From Rachicladosporium sp. CCFEE 5018 (taxonomy: Eukaryota > Ascomycota > Dothideomycetes > Cladosporiales > Cladosporiaceae): 64,000 nt of DNA. A program made the translations under genes and the position numbers. Of the stretch, positions 19,831 to 29,645 are shown piece by piece. The stretch spans positions 124,001-188,000 of the forward strand of contig KZ111181.1 of the NCBI GenBank assembly GCA_002077045.2, in the 5' to 3' direction. Below the pieces are notes generated by a model. That model made no database searches, was not told the origin of the DNA, and saw only the letters and a program-made list of their open reading frames with translations. Position 1 is the first letter of the stretch. Every line of letters begins with the position of its first letter.

Positions 19831-21108
19831 CCCCGCACTGCGGCTGCAAGAGCAGCGCGGTGTCGAGGGCTGAGAGGGCCGGGTCGCGGGAGAGCCTCGA
19901 GGTTGTTGGGTGTTGTCGAGGTGGAGGAAGCGGAGGCGGAGGGCGATGAGTCAGGGGCCGAGGACGTAGCGTTGGGTGTTCTGGGTTTCGTAGCTGTGGT
20001 TCCGGGACCAGACTTGCTGCTCGGACGTCCTGCTGCTTGACCTCGAAGCGTTGCTGCTGGGTCAGGCAGTGGAGCATCGGAGGACGTGGATGCTGCGTTA
20101 GCTGCGGCAAAAGGCAGGAACCCACCAGAAGACGACTCAGGATCGTCTTCTGATGATCCACGGTCGCCTTCTGAGCTCAAAGTCCCCAATGTCGATCGTT
20201 GAGGCAGAGCAGCGGATGGCAAGCGACGAAATGCCTGACTCCGTGCCATTGACGATGGCTCATCTTCCGAGTCCGATGCATCATCGTGATCATCGTGATC
20301 GTCGTGGCCAAGCTCGGCATCGTCCTCCACAGCGGTGCGTTGTTTGGCTGGAACTGTTCTCTGTTGCTGTGAGCCTCCAGATGACTTAAGAGCACGTTGT
20401 CGCAAGGTGTACAGTCCACTGCCAGCTCTGCTTTGTGTGAGCGTAGCGTTCGACGGAGTGCGAGATAGCTGGGCCCCTGATGTTGGTCGAGGCGTGCCTG
20501 GCTCGGTGGGTGGCGGCACTGGACTTGCTCTTTTCGAGCTTATGTCGATTGAAGGTGTCGTTCTCGGATCTATGTAGTGTCAGTAGCTACTTCATTGGCG
20601 AGGTGGGATCGACGCACCTTTGCTCCCAGAGCCATCATCGCCCCCAGAAGCTAGCCGCCTCATCTGCGTCTTCATGCCCTCAAAGTGCTGCTCGTACAGC
20701 CAGGCTGCCTGTTGCATCAGGAATGCGAGCTCGACTTCGAAGCGCTCCGCTGTCGCTTCCCAGTCGATGTCCTGTAGTCATAATCAGCACTGCGGTGACG
20801 ATCACTGCTCGCCTATGGGAATTACATACCTTCGAGTTCGACGTCTTGGAGATGATCTTCCACAACGCTTCGTCTTTCGAGCCGTCCCATGAGACGCGTT
20901 CAGGATCTTGGAAGCCATTACGCGGGAATGGGCAACGAACGATGAGAGTATAGTGCACTGGGCGACTAGGAGGAGGTGCAGGCGAGCCAGGCAATGGCGA
21001 TGTCTTGGTCGATCGTTCTACAGGTTGTGCAGATACACTGGTGCGAGGAGAGTGGCTTGGTCTTCGATTTTCAGCACTCACTCGGCTTGTGGATGCAGTG
21101 GGGGACAT
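19650..21108 (-). CDS. ATG29: autophagy-related protein 29
   Basis: Exons 20830-21108, 20618-20771 and 19650-20569 (minus), 450 aa; introns of 58 and 48 nt, phases consistent. The N-terminal Atg29 domain is clear: VHYTLIVRCPFPRNGFQDP, VSWDGSKDEALWKIISKTS, then across the first intron DIDWEATAERFEVELAFLMQ and QAAWLYEQHFEGMKTQMRRL. A long Ser/Pro/Ala-rich disordered tail follows with an acidic DDHDDHDDASDSEDE patch. It ends SFSDLEDASVTQSALEEA, SSFGRGFGGGRGDH. Atg29 works with Atg17 and Atg31 as the scaffold that recruits machinery to the phagophore assembly site. Its 3' end is the source of the duplicated segment inside the neighbouring NLR gene's last exon. Confidence 0.9.
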
Positions 21109-21443
21109 GATGATGTTTCCCGGCCCCGAAAAGAATGGAGGAAGCGAAGGATGGGGTTCGTGGCAGGTGCGATGTCAGTAGATAGTCACTGGCTTGGCAC
21201 GCAACGATTGGTCGGTCTAGTGTAGAGATCGGCACTGTATGTGAAGGAATCATGCAACAGTACAGGTGCATGGTCATGGTGAGCATGGAGCAAGTGGGCA
21301 CATCAATGAGTTTCTAAATTTTGGCATTGGAGGTTTATCAGCTTTGCTGTCAGCCTGTTGCTCATCGCATCATCGACCGTCCCAGGCAAGCCTTTCCCTT
21401 CCTCAGCCCACCAGCGCGCCACCAAGCATAGCAAACGACACGC
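21109..21443. other. intergenic, no gene seen
   Basis: 335 bp between the ATG29 start and the RPL21 stop, both genes on the minus strand. It should hold the ATG29 promoter and the RPL21 3' UTR. No further signal. Confidence 0.6.
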
Positions 21444-22129
21444 TCAGATCGTGGTCTCATACGCTATCGGTGCCACGCTCTCCGGCTTGTTCTCCTTTGC
21501 GCTGACCGTCCTCGCCTCCCTCGGCATCACGGGCTGACGCTTGAGATGCACGTGCACACCGTCCTCCTTCGCCTTCTTCATGTTGGCTGCGTTCGTCTTG
21601 ACACGTCGCAGGAACTCGTCGCGCGAGCGGGAGTGGTTGACGTGCTCGATGCGGACGTTGACGCGCTTCTCGATGTAGCGGTTGCCGACTTGCTTGTACA
21701 GGATCACACCGACTGCGGACTTGGTGACGTTGTAAACGACGCCGGTCTTGCCGTGGAAGTCCTTGTGGCTGCAAGATCGTCAGGAACTGCTCCTCACTGA
21801 TGTTGTGTACCGCGCTGGGCGTGCGCCAGATCATTCGGAGGGGAGAGCGACTTACGGCATGCCCTTCTGAACGGCACCGTTTGCGACCACATCGACGATA
21901 TCTCCGAGCTTGTACTGTTTGAGGTATGTGGACAGCTTGATCATACCCTTCTTCTTGAAGTCCCGAGAGAAGGCTGCACACTGTTAGTCTTTGGCTTGCT
22001 CTTCCTATGCTTCCTTGTTCTCTTTTTCCTCCACCAGCTCCTCTCCTATCGACCATCCCGACAAATCTCGCTCCCAGGAAGTGACTGACCATAGCGCGTG
22101 CCCGCGCGGAGACCTGCGGCGTGACCCAT
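21444..22129 (-). CDS. RPL21: 60S ribosomal protein L21 (eL21)
   Basis: Exons 22090-22129, 21856-21973 and 21444-21768 (minus) give 160 aa, the standard eukaryotic L21 length. The sequence reads MGHAAGLRAGTRYAFSRDFK at the start. IKLSTYLKQYKLGDIVDVVA, QKGMPHKDFHGKTGVVYNVT, VILYKQVGNRYIEKRVNVRI and HVNHSRSRDEFLRRVK follow. Introns are 116 and 87 nt, longer than the genome's usual 50 nt, as often in ribosomal protein genes. A cytoplasmic large-subunit protein. Divergent from RPS9 across about 340 bp, which suggests co-regulated expression. Confidence 0.97.
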
Positions 22130-22472
22130 TGCGAAATGATTTGGTGGCTATATCGGAATTGTTAGTGTCGTGGTCGTGATCGCACTGAGGGAGGGCTCGG
22201 CATACGTCTGAAGGTTAGGGTCTACAGTAAGATGTCAGTGATTGATTACTAGTGGTATGAGGACTGCAGTACTCACGTCGTTGGTGCTGTAATGCGATCT
22301 CGTCGTCGGCGTCGCATTCGAAGTTCCACCAAGTCGAAAAGCGGTGCTTGTGCCAAGACTTTGGATGCGGGAGCCGCCGTGCGCTAGCGAGCGCACTGTG
22401 AGAACTTCGAATTCCAACACCACCGGGCGACTGACTAGACGACAGCAACGACCCCGACGACAACCATTCATC
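22130..22472. promoter_or_regulatory. divergent promoter between RPL21 and RPS9
   Basis: 343 bp separate the two start codons. One large-subunit and one small-subunit gene share this region head to head, so balanced co-expression is a reasonable inference. No specific factor site is claimed. Confidence 0.5.
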
Positions 22473-23607
22473 ATGGCACCGTAAGTACTACCCCTACGCT
22501 GGGTGCGACTGCAATCCGTTAGAGCGATGGACATGACTGCAAGCAATTGGGAAGGGGAGCGAAGTGGTTGAAAACATTGCGCACACGACCTCAAATGCAC
22601 ATGGCTTCGAGCGACGGGGAGGGCAGATACTGAATGGAAGCACCCTTGAATCAGCCAAGCATGCAGCGAGAGTAAATGTTTCAAGGAGCTGGGCATCAGA
22701 GCACTGGGACGAAGCAGGGTGACCTCTCAAGAGCAAACCGCACAGGCAACGAAGCCGAACGTCCAGCATCTCGACTACAACTTGCGCTGCAGTCATGTCA
22801 ATCGCTCTCCAGATTTTAAGACGGCTATCAATGTATCAGGCACACTCACTGACACACTCAAAGTCGCAGCTCCAGCAAGACCTACAAGGTCCCGCGTCGT
22901 CCGTTCGAGTCGGCGCGTCTGTACGTGCTCTATGGCCACTGAGCGCGAGCTTGCTCCGCTTATGTCTGCAGTATCTAACGTGCACCCAGCGATTCCGAGT
23001 TGAAGACCGTCGGCGAATATGGTCTCCGCAACAAGCGTGAGGTGTGGCGCGTCATGCTCACCCTTTCCAAGATCCGTCGTGCTGCCCGGTATGTTGTACT
23101 GTAGCCGAACAACGCAAGCAATGCTGATTTCAAGAACAGTCAGCTCCTCACCATGGACGAGAAGGACCCCAAGCGTCTGTTCGAAGGCAACGCCCTCATT
23201 CGCCGCCTGGTCCGTGTCGGTGTGCTCGACGAGACCCGCATGAAGCTCGATTACGTGCTCGCCCTCAAGGTCGAGGACTTCTTGGAGCGCCGCCTCCAGA
23301 CCTGTGTCTACAAACTCGGTCTTGCCAAGTCCATCCACCACGCTCGTGTCCTCATCCGCCAACGCCACATCCGATTGGTCTTCTTCATGAACTACTTCCA
23401 ATCGGCAACAGCTAACACAGTAATAGCGTCGGCAAGCAAATCGTCAACGTCCCATCCTTCGTCGTCCGCCTCGACTCGCAAAAGCACATCGACTTCTCCC
23501 TCACCTCGCCGTTCGGTGGCGGGCGCCCCGGTCGTGTGCGCAGGAAGAAGGCCAAGGCTGCCGAGAAGGGTGGTGATGACGCGGCCGAGGAGGAGGAAGA
23601 GGAGTAG
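22473..23607 (+). CDS. RPS9: 40S ribosomal protein S9 (uS4)
   Basis: Five exons: 22473-22480, 22864-22920, 22990-23088, 23140-23373 and 23427-23607, for 192 aa, the usual S9 length. The start codon sits in an 8-nt first exon (ATG GCA CC) before a 383-nt intron. The protein shows MAPRSSSKTYKVPRRPFESA, KTVGEYGLRNKREVWRVMLT, KLDYVLALKVEDFLERRLQT, KSIHHARVLIRQRHIR, VGKQIVNVPSFVVRLDSQKH and FGGGRPGRVRRKKAK, then an acidic tail. The fourth intron (23374-23426) must be removed to join RQRHIR to VGKQIV, but it begins ATTGGT rather than GT; see the separate entry. S9 is essential for small-subunit assembly and decoding fidelity. Confidence 0.95.
23374..23426 (+). other. non-canonical AT..AG intron in RPS9
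   Basis: 53 nt, with a normal branch site (gctaac) and acceptor (aatag) but an AT at the donor position (ATTGGT). Retention would shift the frame and destroy the conserved C-terminal half. A single G-to-A change from GTTGGT explains it. Sequence error, mutation or genuine non-canonical splicing are all possible. Confidence 0.75.
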
Positions 23608-23996
23608 ATACTGTCACGTTTCGAAGACAGCAGATTATGTGCCTCTAGCCGTGGTCGCTAGGCCAGAGCAGCAGTATACCTGCTGGCATGCGCTAGTCGC
23701 TCATGTGCAATGCATCAGGTCGACGGGCGCAGTTATAGATCATGTACCACAGATCACGCTCGACAGTCCTTCCTGCTCGATCACTACTTATACCGTACTT
23801 TGACTTCTTTGCGTGGCATGATTGATATTGCCCTTTTGATGCTGCTCTCACTCTATCGGAAGCCGGGAGATCTCCCTCCGATGTTTGCGTGACGTAGCAC
23901 TTCGCGAGATCAGTAGGCTTCTAGCACAGATGCTTATACTGATTCTGGCGAATGCGTTCATGGGAATGCCGCGATGACCGTGGGCCATGCAGGACG
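23608..23996. other. intergenic, no gene seen
   Basis: 389 bp: 3' region of RPS9 and promoter of the SMP-domain gene, same strand. An upstream in-frame ATG (23952) could extend the next protein by 15 residues. Confidence 0.6.
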
Positions 23997-26900
23997 ATGA
24001 GCCTGTCGACTATCCTCTACGCCTACCTCATCGGCGGTATCACCTTCCTGCCACTCCTCATACTCGCGATCGTCCTCCCAGCATGGCTTACTCTGCCTCA
24101 AACGAAGGAGGGTGCAGCTTCGACCACTCGCGATGAGAGAAAGATAGCAAAGGGCAAATATGATGCCGACGCTCAACGTGAGGATGAGCTCTCATCCTAC
24201 GACAGTGCTGCGAGTGGCAACTTTGCGGTACTGCGATCGTATAACTTCCAGTCCGCCCTTGCAGCACTGAACGCGAAGAGCAATACTGGCCCTGATAGCA
24301 GCAATGGTGGGGGCGAGAATGGTAGTCAGGAGTCTATGTCGGTGTATCAGAGCATGTACAAGTCGGTGTTTGACCGGAATAAGGCTACTGGACAGAAGAG
24401 CGTGCTGGCCGAACAGGACGAGGCAGCAAATGCCGCTGCTGCAAAGCCGAAACCCTCTGCTACGCCCGCTACGATCTACCACATCGTTCTGCGACACCGT
24501 CACCTCATGCTGTATGACTCGGCGGCCCAGCTCGAAGTTCGACACGTGATCAGCCTGGCACACCATACCGTCTCTCTAACGGACGGCGAGGATGAAGACG
24601 TTGCTCTCATAGACGGCGACCTCTTCGTCAAGCGGACGGCCATATGTCTACAGCCGAACTCTACAATGCCAAACGGCTTCAATCCTCATGAGCATGTACA
24701 GCTTCCTAAGCCGTTCTACCTCTTCTCAGCAACGTGCTCGGAGAAGGAAAACTTCTACCATGCACTCCTCTCCGCTCAGGCAGAGCATCCTGTACCACAG
24801 CCTTTGGATCCAACATGCACGATCAAGTTGCAGTCGGCGCTGCACTCAAATTCCCTCACATCTGAGTCGCGGGCGTTGAACGCCTTGCTGGGACGAGTGT
24901 TCTTAGCAGTCCATCGAACACCTTTCATGCAGGACTTCATTCGGAGAAAGATCGATAAGAAGATTGCGCGAGTTACCAAACCTGCTTTCATCGCATCGAT
25001 TGCAGTTCAGAGCATCGATCTTGGTGACATGGCACCGATCATCTCGAATCTGAAGTTGAAGGATCTCAATATCTCGGGCGACGTAATTATAGGTGCTGAT
25101 GTGAAGTACACGGGAGCATTCAAGGTGGTCATTGCAGCCGTTGCTAAGCTTGATCTCGGTGCGAGGTTCAAAGTGAGGACTGTCGATCTCGTTCTGGCCG
25201 CATCACTGCAGCGCTTGCAGGGAAAGCTGCTCGTCCGCGTCAAGCCCAGTCCGAGCAATCGCGTGTGGTTCTGCTTCGAGGAGATGCCCGCCATGGAGGT
25301 CAAGATCGAGCCCGTGGTCAGCACGAGGCAAATTACCTACACGTTTATCCTGAAGGCTATCGAGAACAGGATCAGAGAAGTCGTGGCGGAGACTGTGGTT
25401 AAGCCAAACTGGGACGATGTCCCATTCTTCGACACTAGTGCACAGGAGTATCGTGGTGGCATTTGGCAGGAATCGAAATCAGAGGAGTCAGACGACGAGG
25501 CTTCTAGTGACGAATCATCCAAGGCAAAGGAAAAGCTAGGCATGAAACAGGATCAGACTGCCTCCATGCCAGTCTTGCCGGGGATCGATCAACCTGAAGA
25601 TCGACCGGCGAGCGCTTCAAGTGGCATGCAAACGAAGAGCTTTCCTTACACTAGTGGCTTGAAGAGCCGGTCGACTATGTCACTCCCGCCTCCTTCGCAA
25701 GCTGCACAGCTTGCGGCGGACCGTGCGACTACCTTCCGGCCACCGAAGCCAATGCGTTCTCCTTCATTCAATGCGTCATCTCCGAGTGTAGCTATGGACG
25801 GCGTGAGTGCTTTGAAGTCCGAGGATCTGCCTCGTGCGCCTGCCAAGCGATGGATCGGTCGGGCACCTCCGCCTGCTGTGAAGCGCGATGCAGTTGATGC
25901 TGTGCGTGAGGTCTACGATAGGGCTGGTCATAGGGTCGAAGTCGCCGGGACAGATGTTCCCCATCTTCATACAAACTCTATGAGTGCTGCTGACTCAGAC
26001 CTTACTTTCCTCGACGCCGCCGATGATGAAGTCGAGCCCCGGACACCCTCCCGTTCCGGTAGCCACGACGAAGCCACAGCATCACGCAAAGATTCACAGT
26101 CGACACTACACACCACAGATCCAGCCTCCTCGGCATCTAGCCGCGTCTCCACAATGCGAAGCTCCGCCTCGTCAACAATCTCACGCGAACAAGCGCAAGC
26201 GAAAGGCAAGAACCTCCTGGCTGCCACCGCCGCAGCTACCACTGCCGCACGCGCATGGGCCTGGAACGCTGCAGCCAACCGCAAGAAAGGTGCTCCCATA
26301 TTCCAGCCTCGCAATCCACGAGGTGAACCTGATGGCTTGGCTCAAGAACCCATGGGTCGAGGCCAGCCGCTGCCTCCTCCAGGTACACCACTTCCGAAGC
26401 CTCCGAAAGGCAGTCTCTGGGGTGGCAGTGGATTTGTTGGAGGCAGTATGAAGAGGAAACCTGTACTGCCTGCGAGGAGAGCGGGTGGAGTGCCTGAGGG
26501 ACTAGGGGAAAGCAGCGCAACGGCTAGCTCTGAGAGCCTTGCGCGAGCGAGTGGGGAAGATGAATTCGGACCGTGGAATGAGAACTTCGAAGATCATGAG
26601 GGTGATTCTGCAAATGGAGTCGCTGATCATGCGGACGAGTCCATACTTGAGAAGGAAGACAGTGTTGAGTCCACGAAACGCCAAGCACCACCCTTGCCAC
26701 CACGACGAAAGAAGCACACCGACTCACAATCTGCCACTCCACCCATGCATGATCTCGTTGAGACCGCCCGCGAAGGTGGACATGACGATCCCGCAAAGGG
26801 CGCCACTGAGCTACAGCCTGAGACCCTTAGTGCTACCGATGAGATCGACGAGCTCGCACAACCAGCCCTCAGAGACCACAGCGCTGTGCCCCACGGGGAC

Positions 26901-27158
26901 CAAGAGGATCTTCTCGACTTTGACGTGCCGGCAGTCCCTGCACCTGCCGATGTGGCCGCAGAGGAGCGAGGTACGCTGGAGATCGAAGAGGGCGACGGCA
27001 CTCATCTCATTGACGACAAAGGGGACCATATCGTCGCCAGCAGCGACGTGCTTTCCGAGCGTCACGGCGCTGCAGAGAGCAGTGAGGCGGCTCTGCCGGT
27101 TGGAAAAGATAGCTTCGAGAAGGATGCTAGTGTGGCAGACGGAGAGAAGCATGCATAG
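23997..27158 (+). CDS. SMP-domain membrane-contact-site lipid transfer protein, Nvj2/TEX2-like
   Basis: 1053 aa, single exon. The ATG at 23997 starts MSLSTILYAYLIGGITFLPL, placing the membrane anchor (about 5-33) at the N-terminus; an upstream ATG adds 15 non-hydrophobic residues. A PH-like region follows (about 158-270: IYHIVLRHRHLMLYDSAAQL). The SMP domain is at about 285-475 (LNALLGRVFLAVHRTPFMQD, PAFIASIAVQSIDLGDMAPI, GKLLVRVKPSPSNRVWFCFE, YTFILKAIENRIREVVAETV). The C-terminal half is acidic and Pro/Ser-rich with a PPLPPRRKK patch. Anchor-PH-SMP is the Nvj2/TEX2 arrangement. Nvj2 acts at ER contact sites with vacuole or Golgi and moves lipids such as ceramide. The tail is longer than in yeast Nvj2 (770 aa). 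Confidence 0.9.
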   Translation: MSLSTILYAYLIGGITFLPLLILAIVLPAWLTLPQTKEGAASTTRDERKIAKGKYDADAQREDELSSYDSAASGNFAVLRSYNFQSALAALNAKSNTGPDSSNGGGENGSQESMSVYQSMYKSVFDRNKATGQKSVLAEQDEAANAAAAKPKPSATPATIYHIVLRHRHLMLYDSAAQLEVRHVISLAHHTVSLTDGEDEDVALIDGDLFVKRTAICLQPNSTMPNGFNPHEHVQLPKPFYLFSATCSEKENFYHALLSAQAEHPVPQPLDPTCTIKLQSALHSNSLTSESRALNALLGRVFLAVHRTPFMQDFIRRKIDKKIARVTKPAFIASIAVQSIDLGDMAPIISNLKLKDLNISGDVIIGADVKYTGAFKVVIAAVAKLDLGARFKVRTVDLVLAASLQRLQGKLLVRVKPSPSNRVWFCFEEMPAMEVKIEPVVSTRQITYTFILKAIENRIREVVAETVVKPNWDDVPFFDTSAQEYRGGIWQESKSEESDDEASSDESSKAKEKLGMKQDQTASMPVLPGIDQPEDRPASASSGMQTKSFPYTSGLKSRSTMSLPPPSQAAQLAADRATTFRPPKPMRSPSFNASSPSVAMDGVSALKSEDLPRAPAKRWIGRAPPPAVKRDAVDAVREVYDRAGHRVEVAGTDVPHLHTNSMSAADSDLTFLDAADDEVEPRTPSRSGSHDEATASRKDSQSTLHTTDPASSASSRVSTMRSSASSTISREQAQAKGKNLLAATAAATTAARAWAWNAAANRKKGAPIFQPRNPRGEPDGLAQEPMGRGQPLPPPGTPLPKPPKGSLWGGSGFVGGSMKRKPVLPARRAGGVPEGLGESSATASSESLARASGEDEFGPWNENFEDHEGDSANGVADHADESILEKEDSVESTKRQAPPLPPRRKKHTDSQSATPPMHDLVETAREGGHDDPAKGATELQPETLSATDEIDELAQPALRDHSAVPHGDQEDLLDFDVPAVPAPADVAAEERGTLEIEEGDGTHLIDDKGDHIVASSDVLSERHGAAESSEAALPVGKDSFEKDASVADGEKHA

Positions 27159-28034
27159 ATACCCCATCATGATGATTCACGATAGCTCGAATCGTCACTC
27201 TAGTCGTTTCAACTTGGCCTCCGCTGTGTGTACTTGCCTCGCGAGTTTCGCTGTACTCAACGTGACTTCCTCGCTGATTCTACATCTGCCTGTTCCAATG
27301 CCGGCAAGGCAATTCAAGGCATTGTCGAAGGACTGAAGGATCCGACCATTCGACACGAAATGCACCTTCATCTGCAATACGATGCTCGGCACTCTGCGAT
27401 GCTGGGCGATTCTCGGTCGTGCTGAAAGCACATGAGCACCGGGCCGTGTTCGCGAAGGATCATCGAATGTCGCACTTCTCTCCCTACATCTGCCAACCAA
27501 TAGCATCCTCTGGCAGCCTGTTCTTGACAAGATTGCCATGCGATCAACTCCGGAACGCGTCTCCAAGGGGTTGAATCCCGTAATTGCACAACCCGAAATA
27601 GGAGTAAAAGCTTCACTACGGGCCAGCCCGTCTTCCAACGGCGCTGGCACAGACCTCACTTCTCCACTACAGGCACGCACAGGGTAGACAGCTGCCGCCG
27701 TTGACCAGAACAACGCCTCCCGCGTGGCACTAGGGATGATCTACTGCTACCCTGCCTGGCGGGAAGGATGAACACGAGTCGCACTTGATCGAGACGAGAT
27801 GAGAGACCGGTCAGGCACTCATGGAGTGGTGAAGTACATTTCTTTCCGTCTATCTCTGTGATCCGTCTGTCTACTACCAGCATCTCATTACTGTCTCTCT
27901 TGTTGCGAGCATTACGTTCGCGTCCATTCTTTCGGTCTTCGCGACCACCACATTCGTTTCTAGGCCTCGGCCGTCCATTCATTGAGCAGCAGTAATACGA
28001 TAGATCTCGAATCATATACAGTCCTTTCGCCAAG
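27159..28034. other. intergenic, no supported gene
   Basis: 876 bp. A 172-codon open frame on the minus strand (27195-27713) has no recognisable domain and is treated as chance. The right part is the chitinase promoter, with an AT-rich tcatatacag close to the start. Confidence 0.6.
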
Positions 28035-29645
28035 ATGCCTTTCATACTCAGCGCCACTCTCGCTACCACTGCTTTCGCCGCGATCGCCTCTGCGGCTTTC
28101 AATCCTCTCTCCAAGACCAACGTCGCTGTCTACTGGGGCCAAGGGCCATACCAGAACCGGCTTCTCACAACCTGCCAGAATCCATCCGTGGATATCGTTA
28201 ACGTTGCATTCGTCAATGCCTTCCCCGACAACAGCCCTGGCGCGTGGCCAGGAACGAACTTTGGCAATCAGTGTGGTGACCAAACCTACACTCACAACGG
28301 TGTCTCCACGCTCTTGAAGTCCAATTGCCCCACTATCGGCTCAGACATCATGACCTGCCAGCAGACCTACGGCAAGAAAGTGTTGCTCTCACTAGGAGGA
28401 GGATACCCGACGAATTACTACATTGCGAACGATACGAGCGCGAACAACTTTGCGGACTTCGTGTGGGGAGCATTTGGCCCGAAGACAGCTGCGTGGACCA
28501 ATGCGGGCAACCCGCGACCCTTCGGCGATGCTGTCGTCGACGGCTTCGACTTTGACATTGAGAGCCAAATGTCCCCGGCTCCGAACGACGTCAACGGCAA
28601 TGCCATTACGGACTATCAGAGCCGCGGCTATGCTACGATGATCACAAGATTGAAGAACACCCTTTTCGGTCAGGACACGTCCAAGAGCTACTACATCTCT
28701 GGCGCACCGCAGTGCCCTCAACCAGACGTGCATCTCAGCTCGGTCATTAGCCAGGCTTGGTTTGACTTCCTGTTTGTGCAATTCTACAACAATCCATCAT
28801 GCAGTGCTCGTGCGGCTGTGACGTTCAACGCGAATGACAGTCTGCTCCACTGGACGCAGACGCCTTCTAAGAATTCCGCAGTCAGGATCTACTTCGGTAT
28901 CCCAGCATCTGTCAATGCTTCGACAAACCCAAGCGACTACATTACGCAATCAGAGGCATCTGCGATCGTGCAGCGCTTCTCGAAATTTGACAAGTGGGGC
29001 GGTATCAGCTTGTGGGAGTCGCAGTACTCGCAGAACAACGTTGCGTGTGGGCAGGACTACACCACTTGGATGAAGAAGATCGTCGTCGCTGCTGTGGGTG
29101 GGACTACCTTGAACACTGACACGAGCAATTGTCCGGTTACCTCCACAACGAGCTCAACTGTGCAGCCAACCACGACATCGTCATCCACCCGATCGTCGAG
29201 CACCCTCATCACCACAACAACAAGCTCAACTGCTCAGCCGACCACCACCTCATCTACCAGATCGTCCAGTACACTCGTCACGACGACACGAACTTCGTCC
29301 ACTACTACCTCATCCACCGCATGCGCCACACCCACCCTAACAACAGTCACCTTCAACGAACAAAAGTCGACAGTCTACGGCGAGTCCGTCTACGTCATTG
29401 GCGACAACGCCGCACTCGGAAGCTGGAACTCCGCCAACGCCATGCCTCTGAGCGCTGCTGGCTACACGTCCAGCAACCCACAATGGTCTGGCTCGGTGAA
29501 GTTGCCGGCTGGTGCGTCGGTGCAGTACAAGTTCATCAAGATGGGTACTGATGGCAGCATCACGTGGGAGAGTGACCCGAACCGGCTGTACACTGTTCCG
29601 GGGAACTGTGCGGGGACGGCGGTGGTGGGGAGTACGTGGAGATAG
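28035..29645 (+). CDS. secreted GH18 endochitinase with C-terminal CBM20
   Basis: 536 aa, single exon. Signal peptide at 1-21 (ATLATTAFAAIASAAF). The GH18 domain runs to about residue 340: NVAVYWGQGPYQNRL (class III/hevamine-like opening), KVLLSLGGGYPTN and catalytic DGFDFDIE with D169, D172, D174 and catalytic acid E176. A Ser/Thr-rich linker (about 355-430) of imperfect repeats follows. The last 105 residues form a CBM20-type module: VTFNEQKSTVYGESVYVIGD, LGSWN, VQYKFIK and ITWESDPNR. CBM20 usually binds starch, so its presence on a chitinase is notable. It would act outside the cell on chitin, for own-wall remodelling or on other fungi or arthropod cuticle. Start supported by the signal peptide. 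Confidence 0.93.
   Translation: MPFILSATLATTAFAAIASAAFNPLSKTNVAVYWGQGPYQNRLLTTCQNPSVDIVNVAFVNAFPDNSPGAWPGTNFGNQCGDQTYTHNGVSTLLKSNCPTIGSDIMTCQQTYGKKVLLSLGGGYPTNYYIANDTSANNFADFVWGAFGPKTAAWTNAGNPRPFGDAVVDGFDFDIESQMSPAPNDVNGNAITDYQSRGYATMITRLKNTLFGQDTSKSYYISGAPQCPQPDVHLSSVISQAWFDFLFVQFYNNPSCSARAAVTFNANDSLLHWTQTPSKNSAVRIYFGIPASVNASTNPSDYITQSEASAIVQRFSKFDKWGGISLWESQYSQNNVACGQDYTTWMKKIVVAAVGGTTLNTDTSNCPVTSTTSSTVQPTTTSSSTRSSSTLITTTTSSTAQPTTTSSTRSSSTLVTTTRTSSTTTSSTACATPTLTTVTFNEQKSTVYGESVYVIGDNAALGSWNSANAMPLSAAGYTSSNPQWSGSVKLPAGASVQYKFIKMGTDGSITWESDPNRLYTVPGNCAGTAVVGSTWR

Noticed and set aside
13890..19860. Repeat-induced point mutation as the cause of the effector and exon damage
   Set aside because: The changes are indels and a duplication, not runs of C-to-T transitions, and the duplicated segments are short for RIP.
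23374..23426. RPS9 intron as a minor (U12, AT-AC) intron
   Set aside because: The donor lacks the ATATCCTT consensus, the acceptor is AG and the branch site is of the ordinary type.
27195..27713. 172-codon open frame on the minus strand
   Set aside because: No domain, no splice signals, and composition typical of chance frames in a GC-rich genome.
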